Source: Sphingomonadales bacterium
GTDB lineage: Bacteria; Pseudomonadota; Alphaproteobacteria; Sphingomonadales; Sphingomonadaceae
DNA: 64,000 nucleotides
Direction: 5' to 3'
Assembly (NCBI GenBank): GCA_004173185.1
Contig: SEFZ01000008.1
Span: forward strand, 124,001 to 188,000
In this document: positions 50,983-58,980 of the stretch, piece by piece
How positions within the stretch are numbered: the stretch's first letter is position 1
How the letters are laid out: every line of letters starts with the position of its first letter
Made by a program: the position numbers and the translations under genes
The notes under the pieces: generated by a model
Seen by the model: only the letters and a program-made list of their open reading frames with translations
The model's database searches: none
Told to the model about the DNA's origin: nothing

Positions 50983-52185
50983 TCACTGCGCCATCTCGCC
51001 TACCGGCTGCTCCGACAGGCCCAGCGCGCGCTGCACGACGAGATCGTGGACCACGCGTGCTTCGGCGTCATGCGGCTTGCCGCCATGTCCGGCGCCAGTT
51101 GGCGGCAGGATCGTGCCTTCGTTGTTCACCGTGAGCGCCACGCCGACGTCGTCGCGCATCGGGTTGAGCAGATGGTTGCGCTCGAACAAGGTCAGGTTCT
51201 TGAGGCCCGCGCAGCAATGGAGCGCGGTGGACACGCCGATGCTGGTGCCGACGCCGTGCAGCGCGACCTGAACACCCGTGCGCTCGGCCAGCGCGTCGAG
51301 CCGGCGCATGCCGCTCACGCCCAGCGCGCGCGTCACGTTCGGCTGCAGATACGTGATGCCGAGATCGACCAGCCGCTCGAATGCTTGGAGGGTGAAATCA
51401 TTCTCGCCGCCGCCGATCGGGAAGGGCGCCAGCTTGCAGAGCATCCGCAAGGTGTCGAAGTCTTCCGGCTCGACCGGTTCTTCGAGCCAAGCGATGTCAT
51501 AAGGCGCGAGCCCCTCGACGAGCGCGAGCGCTTCGTTCCGCTCATAGCCGCAATTGGCATCGAGCATGAGCGGTGTACCCTTGGGCATCGCCTCGCTGAT
51601 GGCGCGCACATGTGTCACGTCGGTTTCTACGCCGCGGCCGATCTTCAGCTTCACTGCGGTGTAGCCCTGATCGAGATAGTCCAGCGCCTTCTTGGCGCTC
51701 TCGTTGGGATCGGCCAGGAAGGGCACGGGGCTGGCGTAAAGCCGCACGGGCTCGACCTTGCCGCCGAGCATTTCGGCGAGCGGCTTGTCGGCGCGTTTGG
51801 ATAGCAGATCCCATAGTGCGATATCGAGACCGGCCAGAGCCTCCATCGCAGGTCCACGGCTGTTCCCCAGCGCGAGGAAGAACCGGTAGAATTCTTCCAC
51901 CGCTTCTTCTGGAGAAGCGATTTCGGCGCCGGCTAGCGCAGGCGCGATAATCTCTTCGATGATGGCGCGGCTGGGCCCGGGACTAGGCAGGCCGAAACAC
52001 TCGCCAAAACCCTGGACCCCGTCCTGGTCGGTAACGACGACGAGCGTCGCGGTCTGGCCCGTGCGCTTGATACGCTGGAAATGTGCGGCGGGGGAAAGCA
52101 ACTCCTTCGGAACGCGCCCTTCGCCATATGTGCGGGAAAAAGGATAGCGCATCTCGACTGCGGCGACCGAGGCTATTTTTAGCAT
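50983..52185 (-). CDS. Enolase-superfamily (mandelate racemase/muconate lactonizing-type) dehydratase or racemase
   Basis: 400 residues. The capping domain covers about 1-130. The catalytic barrel has the KxK base pair K179-L-K181, metal ligands Asp209 (LDAN), Glu235 (WLEEP) and Glu261 (GGGEN), and a candidate general base His310 in ALHGVGTSIG. This set is typical of the mandelate-racemase subgroup acting on sugar acids. The family abstracts a proton alpha to a carboxylate, giving dehydration or racemisation. ATG at 52185 has AAGGGGG 8 nt upstream. It is the first gene of the leftward operon and diverges from the TonB receptor at 52567. A sugar-acid dehydratase making a 2-keto-3-deoxy acid fits the neighbours. 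Confidence 0.9.
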   Translation of the reverse strand: MLKIASVAAVEMRYPFSRTYGEGRVPKELLSPAAHFQRIKRTGQTATLVVVTDQDGVQGFGECFGLPSPGPSRAIIEEIIAPALAGAEIASPEEAVEEFYRFFLALGNSRGPAMEALAGLDIALWDLLSKRADKPLAEMLGGKVEPVRLYASPVPFLADPNESAKKALDYLDQGYTAVKLKIGRGVETDVTHVRAISEAMPKGTPLMLDANCGYERNEALALVEGLAPYDIAWLEEPVEPEDFDTLRMLCKLAPFPIGGGENDFTLQAFERLVDLGITYLQPNVTRALGVSGMRRLDALAERTGVQVALHGVGTSIGVSTALHCCAGLKNLTLFERNHLLNPMRDDVGVALTVNNEGTILPPTGAGHGGKPHDAEARVVHDLVVQRALGLSEQPVGEMAQ

Positions 52186-52291
52186 GTTGCCACCCCCTTA
52201 CGCGCAATCGGAGCATCATTTGAGCAGGCGGCCTGCTGCGCGGACGCGTCTGTGCGCCGCGCTCGGATAAAACCGGAAAAGCAAAATCTGT

Positions 52292-52321
52292 TTGACATCG
52301 AAACCCTCAAGGCCATATTAT
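52292..52321 (+). promoter_or_regulatory. Strong sigma-70-type promoter for the TonB receptor/phosphoesterase unit
   Basis: A perfect TTGACA at 52292-52297 is followed after 18 nt by TATTAT at 52316-52321. Transcription would start near 52328, leaving a leader of about 240 nt before the receptor ATG. Confidence 0.7.
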
Positions 52322-52343
52322 GGAACACAGTCCACAGTGTGGA
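52321..52343. promoter_or_regulatory. Operator-like palindromes at the transcription start
   Basis: TCCACAGTGTGGA at 52331-52343 is a perfect 6-1-6 palindrome. It shares its TCCA with an upstream TGGA-N6-TCCA pair beginning at 52321. The TGGA/TCCA style resembles IclR-family operators, and an IclR-SMP30 regulator is encoded in the adjacent operon. Bound protein would block the promoter. Confidence 0.5.
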
Positions 52344-52390
52344 ATAACTAATTGCCGCTGATTGGTGCCGATGTCAATGCGTGATTTTAG

Positions 52391-52458
52391 GCGAAAAATG
52401 GTCGGAAGTTGTGAGGGCGGATGCGCAGCATCCGCTCGCTTTCGCGCATCATTTTCGC
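52391..52458 (+). promoter_or_regulatory. Structured 5' leader of the TonB receptor mRNA
   Basis: GCGAAAAATG (52391-52400) pairs with CATTTTCGC (52450-52458) with one bulge, enclosing a perfect 8-bp inner hairpin, GCGGATGC (52417-52424) with GCATCCGC (52428-52435). No known riboswitch class is recognised. Confidence 0.4.
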
Positions 52459-52566
52459 TTCACGCCCATGGGCATGTGTGGACCGACGCGGAGCGTGATC
52501 TGGATCTGGCGCTGCTGCGCGCGTCTAATATTTCGTAATAAATATAATAGGTTATGGGAGGGTTGA

Positions 52567-55500
52567 ATGAAAATTAAATCTAAGTTGCTCATCGCTACGT
52601 CGACGGTTTCGATGTTGGCGGTCGCGGCCATGCCGGCATTTGCGCAAGACGCATCGCCGCAGGCTGGGCAGGCTGCGAGCCAGGCGACCGGGCAGGGCGT
52701 GATCGCCGGCCAAGTCGTCGATCCGGCAACCGGGATCTACATGCGTGACGCGATTGTCGAAGTCGAAGGTGCGGATGGGCAGATCCGGACCGCTACGACC
52801 GGCGAAGCTGGCGCATTCCGCGTTCAGAACATTGCAGCCGGAACGGCTAAGGTCACGATCAGCTTCGTCGGGTATGTTTCCGAGACGCAGGAAATCGAGG
52901 TCCTTTCCGGCGAGATCGTGCGACTGGAATTCAACCTGCAGCAGAGTGGCCGTGACGGTCACGCGGCGACGGGCGGCGAGATCGTCGTCAGCGGCGTTCG
53001 CGATGCCGGCGCGCGCGAGCTCATGTCGCAGCGCAAGGAATTGCAGATCGCCGACATGCTCACCACCGAGACATATGGTGACATTGCGGGCGACAATCCG
53101 GCAGAGTTCCTGAAATACATGCCCGGCGTCGACGTTGACGGTTCGAACGGCACGTCAGTCTATGCCTATCTCCGCGGCCTTCCCGCAGAATTCACCCGCA
53201 CCCAGCTGAACGGCATGGACGTCGTCTCCGCAAATGGCGCGGCACCGACCGGCTATGCCAGCGCCGCCGCCGCCGCACGTGTCTTCAACTATGAGACGAT
53301 CTCGATGTCCGCGATCGACGCGGTCACGACCTACAAGACCACCAGCGCCGACCAGAATGCCGACGCGCCGGCCGGCATCATCGATCTGCGCACCAAGCGC
53401 GCATATGATCGCCGCAAGCCGCTGTTCGTCGCTTCGATCGAAGGCTTCACCCACGAAAATATGTGGGACAAGTATAAGAATATCGGTCCGGATACGCCGC
53501 AGGGCTGGGGCAATAAGCGCTTCCTGCCGAACGCGAAGGTTTTCTACTCCAACAGCTTCCTCGATCAGCGGCTGGGTGTGATGTTCTCGGCCGGTCTGGC
53601 CGATCAGTATATCGAGCGCGAGCAGATCACGCTGGATCGCCAATATACCCAATCCGCCAATGCTCCCTATCCTGCAGAGATCTATCGCTTCGGGATGCAG
53701 ACCGGCGCGCGCCGCACCACGCGCCGCACCGCCTCGCTCGTGCTTGATTTCAAGGCGTCGGACACCCTGACCTTCACGGCGATGGGCCTGGGCTATCGCG
53801 GCAACATCCATCTCCACAACCAGGTCACGACGGTAACCGCCGACACGGCCACCGGCGCGCGCGGCCTGCTCAACGTCAATGGCGGCGCGGCAACGGAGCA
53901 GGATGCGCTGACCGCATTCCGCAGCAATCAGCTTGCTGGTACCAACACGATCACGTCGGCGCCGGGCGATCAGTACAAGATCAACAACGGCAACATCCTG
54001 GCGACCAGCTTCAACTGGGCGAACAACGGCTGGAACGTGGACGGCTATTTCGCCTATTCGGACAGCCATTCCTATTATGACTCGCCCAAGGTTGGTCAGG
54101 CCCTGTCGGGCTCGACCATCTCGTCGACCGGCAATTTCCAGGCCGTGAAGCGCGGTTCGGACCAGGATTATACCGATTGGGATCTCACCCAGGTGAGCGG
54201 TCCGGACTGGTCCAATCCCGCTTCCTTCACCCTTGCAGCCCGCCCGGTGATGACGCTGACCAACGGCGTTTATGCAAAGCTGAATGCCAAATCGGGTGCG
54301 CTGAATGCGCGCTATGACGCCGAAATCGGATCGGTGCCGGTCACCTTCAAGACCGGTTTCAAGGTCACGGCGACCAACTACAAGTTCGGCAATAACGCGC
54401 TGAATGGCTATACCTATACGGGCCCGCTCACCAATGCGCAGTTCGTGGCGGAAATGATAAACCCCAACACCAGCGGAATCACCAACAAGAGCAACTTCAC
54501 GCTCAATTCGCTCAGTGGCTCGGCCTATATCCCGTCACTGGACCTTGCGAAGATGCTGGAATCGTACCGGCAGAACCCTGGCCACTGGGTCAGCTCGACG
54601 ACCGCCGCACAATATGCGACGGCAAAGTATCGGGCCACCGACGTCGATGAGACGATCAAGTCGCTATATGGCATGGTGACTGCGTCGGCGACGCCGAACC
54701 TGGAGCTGCGCGCCGGTCTGCGCATGGAGTGGACGAGCAACGTCGCGAACGTCTATCGCTCGCTCCCGGCGGCGCAGGTGCGCGCGCATACCCCGGCAGG
54801 GGCTGCCGTGCCGTGCGCGATCACAGCATCGACGGGCGTCGCGACCACGGCCGCTTGCGTGGACTATCAGTTCTCGGGCGGTGCTACGCAGGTGAAGGGC
54901 GACTTTTTCAGCCTGTTCCCCAGCGCGTCGTTGAAGTTCACCTTTGGCCAGCAGAACGATCTCCAGGCGGGCTATAGCCGCACGATCCTGCGCCCCGGCG
55001 TGGACGCGGCCGGCAGCTCGCCTACGGAGAGCCTGACGGGTAGCTCGATTGGCGGCCCGATCCTGGTGGTCCCCAATCCCGGCCTGTCGCCGGCGATCTC
55101 TGACAATGCCTCGCTTCGCCTTTCGCGCTATTTCAAGGGCGTCGGCATGGTCAACGTCGGTGTCTATTATAACCGCATCAAGGGCCTGGCGGTGATGAAG
55201 GAATATTCGGAGACCGAAGCGGCGAATGTCGCGGCGCTCGCGCCGTATACCGGCGATCCGACTTATGCCGGCTATTCGTTCTCGACCTATTCGCAGCTGA
55301 ACATAACGACGATCAAGGGCATCGAAGCTGCCTTCCAGCACAGCTTCAGCTGGCTGCCTTCGCCGTTCAACGGTTTCTCGATCCGTGGTGCCTTCATGCA
55401 CAACGAACCGAACCGCCCGATCCCGCGCGTTGGCAACAACATCGCCTCTGCGGGCCTGATGTATGAAAAGGGCCCGGTGCGCCTGTATCTGAATGCGTTG

Positions 55501-55758
55501 TGGAACGACGACAAGTTCCGCTCGGACACGCCAACCTGGTTCCAGGCGCGCACCGATCTGACGCTTTCCGGACGGATCAAGCTCACCAAGAACTGGGAGA
55601 CCTATTTCACCGTCAACAACCTGCTGGGTGCACCGTATAACGTCATGACCCCGGGCAGCGCTTTCCCGTCAACGGCGGCTGCGGGCTATCCGAGCTATAG
55701 CAGCATCTATGTGCAGAACGGGCGGACCGGCACCTTCGGTATCCGGGCGCGCTTCTAA
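52567..55758 (+). CDS. TonB-dependent receptor with N-terminal carboxypeptidase-regulatory-like domain
   Basis: 1,063 residues. The signal peptide ends at PAFAQ (about residue 27). A carboxypeptidase-D-regulatory-like beta domain spans about 43-125 (GVIAGQVVDPATG, GEAGAFRVQNIAAGTAKVTIS), followed by GGEIVVSGV and the plug with FLKYMPGVDVDG and YLRGLPAEFTRTQLNGMDV. The barrel ends in FGIRARF. Receptors with this extra domain are common among those importing oligosaccharides or other polymers. ATG at 52567 has GGGAGGG upstream. Downstream are three secreted phosphoesterase-type genes after a strong hairpin, suggesting uptake of a phosphorylated ligand or its product. The divergent sugar-acid operon is an alternative partner. 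Confidence 0.94.
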   Translation: MKIKSKLLIATSTVSMLAVAAMPAFAQDASPQAGQAASQATGQGVIAGQVVDPATGIYMRDAIVEVEGADGQIRTATTGEAGAFRVQNIAAGTAKVTISFVGYVSETQEIEVLSGEIVRLEFNLQQSGRDGHAATGGEIVVSGVRDAGARELMSQRKELQIADMLTTETYGDIAGDNPAEFLKYMPGVDVDGSNGTSVYAYLRGLPAEFTRTQLNGMDVVSANGAAPTGYASAAAAARVFNYETISMSAIDAVTTYKTTSADQNADAPAGIIDLRTKRAYDRRKPLFVASIEGFTHENMWDKYKNIGPDTPQGWGNKRFLPNAKVFYSNSFLDQRLGVMFSAGLADQYIEREQITLDRQYTQSANAPYPAEIYRFGMQTGARRTTRRTASLVLDFKASDTLTFTAMGLGYRGNIHLHNQVTTVTADTATGARGLLNVNGGAATEQDALTAFRSNQLAGTNTITSAPGDQYKINNGNILATSFNWANNGWNVDGYFAYSDSHSYYDSPKVGQALSGSTISSTGNFQAVKRGSDQDYTDWDLTQVSGPDWSNPASFTLAARPVMTLTNGVYAKLNAKSGALNARYDAEIGSVPVTFKTGFKVTATNYKFGNNALNGYTYTGPLTNAQFVAEMINPNTSGITNKSNFTLNSLSGSAYIPSLDLAKMLESYRQNPGHWVSSTTAAQYATAKYRATDVDETIKSLYGMVTASATPNLELRAGLRMEWTSNVANVYRSLPAAQVRAHTPAGAAVPCAITASTGVATTAACVDYQFSGGATQVKGDFFSLFPSASLKFTFGQQNDLQAGYSRTILRPGVDAAGSSPTESLTGSSIGGPILVVPNPGLSPAISDNASLRLSRYFKGVGMVNVGVYYNRIKGLAVMKEYSETEAANVAALAPYTGDPTYAGYSFSTYSQLNITTIKGIEAAFQHSFSWLPSPFNGFSIRGAFMHNEPNRPIPRVGNNIASAGLMYEKGPVRLYLNALWNDDKFRSDTPTWFQARTDLTLSGRIKLTKNWETYFTVNNLLGAPYNVMTPGSAFPSTAAAGYPSYSSIYVQNGRTGTFGIRARF

Positions 55759-55793
55759 GCGCCCGGTCCCGCAGGGGACGCAGGACCATCTTC

Positions 55794-55824
55794 GGCTACG
55801 GGCGGCGGATCGCCGCCCGTAGCC
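55794..55824 (+). terminator. Very stable hairpin after the TonB receptor
   Basis: GGCTACGGGCGGCG (55794-55807) and CGCCGCCCGTAGCC (55811-55824) form a perfect 14-bp stem with a 3-nt loop. No T tract follows. It could partly terminate transcription or protect the receptor mRNA 3' end. Confidence 0.55.
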
Positions 55825-55855
55825 ACCGTAACCAAGCTGTTTGACGGGAATTACT

Positions 55856-57304
55856 ATGTCGAACACGTCTCGTTTCACGCGCCGCCGCATGCTTACCGAC
55901 GCGGCGCAGCTCGCATCGCTGACGGCCGCATCGACGCTGATGCCCGCCAATGTCCAGGCACTGATGGCGCAGACGCCACGGCGCGCCGGAACGCTCAAAG
56001 ACATCAAGCACGTCGTTCTCCTGATGCAGGAGAACCGATCCTTCGATCATTATTTTGGCACGCTTTCCGGCGTGCGGGGCTTTGGCGATCCTAGGCCGCA
56101 GATCCTGCCGAGCGGCAGGGACGTGTTTCACCAGCCCGATGCCGAGAATCCGAACGGCTATCTGCTGCCCTTCCACCTCGACACGTTTTCGACCAATGCC
56201 CAGCGGTTGCCGTCGACCAGCCACGCTTTCGGTGTCCAGCATCAGGCATGGAACCAGGGCAAGATGGACCAGTGGGTGCCCGCGCATCGCACCGCCGATG
56301 GCGCGCACGGCCCCTATACGATGGGCTATTTCAAGCGCGAGGACATCCCGTTCCATTATGCGCTGGCCGAGGCGTTTACGATCTGTGACGGTTACCACAG
56401 TTCGGTGATGGGCCCGACCTGGCCCAACCGGCTCTTCTACATGAGCGGGATGGCCGATACCGAGGCGACCGGCGGCGGGCCGGTGACCAACAACAAGATG
56501 CCGCCCGGCGGCTTTACCTGGACGACCTATCCCGAGCGGCTCGAAGCGGCCGGCATCCCCTGGCAGGTCTATCAATATGGCACGCCGGGGAAGCGCCACC
56601 ACAACATCCTCAAATATTTCAGCCAGTATCGGAATGCGGCCGCCAGCTCGCCGCTGGCGGTGCGTGGGATGCCGGATACGGACGAAGACCGCTTCGCGCA
56701 GGACGTTCTCAACGATCGCCTGCCCGCTGTGTCGTGGATCTGCCCTTCGGCAGAGGCGAGCGAGCATCCGCATTTCAACATGCCGGCCGCCGGCGCCGAC
56801 TTCATCGCGCAACGGCTGAGCGAGCTTGCCGCCAATCCTGATGTCTGGGCCAAGACCGTCTTCATCCTCAATTATGACGAGAATGACGGGCTGTTCGATC
56901 ATGTCGCCCCCCCCGTTCCCGCCCCAGGCACGCCGCGCGAATTCGTGAAGGGCGTTCCGCTTGGGAGTGGCTTTCGCGTGCCGTGCATCATCGTATCGCC
57001 ATGGACGATGGGCGGTTGGGTGTGCAGCCAGCAATTCGATCACACTTCCGTGCTGCAATTGCTTGAGCGGGTGACCGGGGTACGCGAACCCAATATCAGC
57101 GACTGGCGCCGCAAGACCTTTGGCGACCTGACCGCGACGTTCCGCTTCGATCAGCGCGGTGCTCGGCCGCCTGTGCTTCCAGGCACCGCCGACATGCTGG
57201 CGCTGGCGCACAAATCGGCCGCGACGCTACCCGATCCGGCAATTCCCGGTGCAGCGCAGCAGGTTCCGGTTCAGGAGAAAGGCGTTCGCAAGCGCCTGAA
57301 ATAA
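55856..57304 (+). CDS. Tat-exported phospholipase C/phosphoesterase family protein
   Basis: 482 residues. A twin-arginine leader (TRRRMLTDAAQLASL) begins near residue 8. The phosphoesterase family signature HVVLLMQENRSFDHYFGTLSGVRG (about 52-75) carries the Asn/Ser metal and nucleophile region. MGPTWPNRLFYMSG, YDENDGLFDHVAPP and IIVSPWTMGG are the other conserved blocks of bacterial phospholipase C. It would cleave phosphodiesters, for example phospholipids, in the periplasm. ATG at 55856 follows GGGAA. The PhoD-like gene begins 46 nt downstream. The eukaryotic-type C-terminal repeats of some non-haemolytic phospholipases are missing, so it is a short form. Confidence 0.9.
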   Translation: MSNTSRFTRRRMLTDAAQLASLTAASTLMPANVQALMAQTPRRAGTLKDIKHVVLLMQENRSFDHYFGTLSGVRGFGDPRPQILPSGRDVFHQPDAENPNGYLLPFHLDTFSTNAQRLPSTSHAFGVQHQAWNQGKMDQWVPAHRTADGAHGPYTMGYFKREDIPFHYALAEAFTICDGYHSSVMGPTWPNRLFYMSGMADTEATGGGPVTNNKMPPGGFTWTTYPERLEAAGIPWQVYQYGTPGKRHHNILKYFSQYRNAAASSPLAVRGMPDTDEDRFAQDVLNDRLPAVSWICPSAEASEHPHFNMPAAGADFIAQRLSELAANPDVWAKTVFILNYDENDGLFDHVAPPVPAPGTPREFVKGVPLGSGFRVPCIIVSPWTMGGWVCSQQFDHTSVLQLLERVTGVREPNISDWRRKTFGDLTATFRFDQRGARPPVLPGTADMLALAHKSAATLPDPAIPGAAQQVPVQEKGVRKRLK

Positions 57305-57350
57305 GGAGCGGTGCGCGAATTATCCGCCACCGGATCGTAAGGACAGTTCG

Positions 57351-58913
57351 ATGACTTCTTCCGTCTTTAATCGCCGCAGGCTCCTGTTGGTCGGCGGGCA
57401 GGCCGCCTTGCTGGCGACGCTGGCGCGCGCGCCGGCGATGGCCGCGCCGAAGTTCCTCGAGGATCCGTTCTCGATGGGAGTCGCATCGGGCGATCCGACT
57501 CCCGATGGTTTCGTGATCTGGACGCGGCTGGCACCCAAGCCGCTGGAGCAGAATGGCGGCATGCCGGCCAAGGCAGTAAAAGTCCGCTGGGAAGTCGCGG
57601 AGGATGACCGCTTCCGCAAGATCTTGCTTGCGGGGAAGGCGCTGGCCCGGCCCGAACTGGCGCATTCGGTCCATGTCGAAGTGGCCGGGCTGCGCAGCTA
57701 TCGGCGCTATTGGTATCGCTTCATGGTCGATGGGATTCCCAGCGACACCGGCACGGCTCGCACCGCGCCCGCCGCCGATGTGATGGTGGAGCGGCTGCGC
57801 ATCGCAGTGGCCGGATGCCAGAATTATCAGGCGGGGCTGTTCACGGCGTGGCGCCATATCAGCGAGGAAGCCGATCTCGACTTCGTCTATCATTATGGCG
57901 ACTACATCTATGAGGGTAAGTCGGCGGCGACGCCCGTACCCGGCCGCCCGCCCGTGGTTCGCCGACATCCGGGCGAAGAGGTCTACAGCCTCGACGATTA
58001 TCGCCAGCGTTACGCGCTCTACAAGATCGACCCCGATCTGCGCGCGGCGCATGCGGCAGCCGCTTTCCTATCATCCTATGACGATCACGAAGTGGATAAT
58101 AACTGGTCGGGCGAATGGGACGATGACGGCACGCCGCCCGAGATCTTCAAGCTTCGCCGCGCCGCTGCGATGCAGGCGTGGTACGAACATATGCCGGTCC
58201 GGCTGAGCCAGCTGCCGCGCGATGGCGTGCAGCGCATGTATCGCCGGCTCGATTACGGGCGGCTGATGCGGGTCAACATCCTCGACAAGCGCACCTATCG
58301 CAGCATCCGGCTGTGCGAGAAGCCCGGCGACCGCAACTGCCTGGAGCAGCGCGACCAGCCCGATACGATGCTGGGCGACGTCCAGGAACGCTGGCTCGGG
58401 GAGGGGCTTAATAGCGGTGCGGTGTGGAACGTGCTGGGCCTGGGCGGGATCGTCATGCCGTTCGATCGCTCAGTGCAGAAAATCCCGTCCAAGGGGTATG
58501 ACAACTGGATGGGCTATCCCGACGCGCGCGAGCGACTTGTGGGAATGATCCGCGAGCGCAAGCTGACGAACGTGGTGATTACCGGCGGCGACAGCCACAT
58601 GTTCTTCATCGGCAACGTGCCGTCGCGGCGCGACGATCTGGCCAGCGCGCCGGCCGCCGCCGAGCTTCATGCCACATCGATCAGTTCGACCAGCAGCAAC
58701 GGTGTTCCGATCGGGGCCGATCCGCGCGCCGCGACCAATCCTCACATGTCGATGATCCACGATCAGCGCGGCTATCTGTTGTTCGATGTCACCGCCAAGG
58801 CCTGGAACGCCAGTGCCCGCGTCGTCGATCAGGCGCTGACGCCGGGCGGCACGGTCAGCACGCTGGCGCGCTTCGTGGTCAAGCCGGACCGGCCCGAGGT
58901 CTTCAAGCTTTGA
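57351..58913 (+). CDS. PhoD-family alkaline phosphatase/phosphodiesterase
   Basis: 520 residues. A twin-arginine leader NRRRLLLVGGQ is followed by the PhoD N-terminal domain (FSMGVASGDPTPDGFVIWTRLAP, given between residues 40 and 62). The catalytic core shows AVAGCQNY, VYHYGDYIYE, SYDDHEVDNNW and a late GGDSHMFF, the metal-binding blocks of PhoD. It releases phosphate from diesters and monoesters in the periplasm, using Ca and Fe in known members. ATG at 57351 has AAGGA upstream. It sits between two phosphoesterase-superfamily genes, forming a compact phosphate-ester-degrading unit. Confidence 0.93.
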   Translation: MTSSVFNRRRLLLVGGQAALLATLARAPAMAAPKFLEDPFSMGVASGDPTPDGFVIWTRLAPKPLEQNGGMPAKAVKVRWEVAEDDRFRKILLAGKALARPELAHSVHVEVAGLRSYRRYWYRFMVDGIPSDTGTARTAPAADVMVERLRIAVAGCQNYQAGLFTAWRHISEEADLDFVYHYGDYIYEGKSAATPVPGRPPVVRRHPGEEVYSLDDYRQRYALYKIDPDLRAAHAAAAFLSSYDDHEVDNNWSGEWDDDGTPPEIFKLRRAAAMQAWYEHMPVRLSQLPRDGVQRMYRRLDYGRLMRVNILDKRTYRSIRLCEKPGDRNCLEQRDQPDTMLGDVQERWLGEGLNSGAVWNVLGLGGIVMPFDRSVQKIPSKGYDNWMGYPDARERLVGMIRERKLTNVVITGGDSHMFFIGNVPSRRDDLASAPAAAELHATSISSTSSNGVPIGADPRAATNPHMSMIHDQRGYLLFDVTAKAWNASARVVDQALTPGGTVSTLARFVVKPDRPEVFKL

Positions 58914-58980
58914 GCATCGTGCGCTGAGCCCTGCCGGTGGCCGTCGCTGTCTTATTCTATTGGTTGTGTGAGTTCGCGTA

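Larger units (their letters stand above)
52186..52566. other. Divergent intergenic region with promoter, operator and structured leader
   Basis: This 381-nt gap separates the enolase operon from the TonB receptor. It holds the rightward promoter (52292-52321), an operator-like palindrome, and a stem-loop leader. A TATAAT hexamer at 52543-52548 just before the receptor has no matching -35. No clear leftward promoter for the enolase operon was found. Confidence 0.6.
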
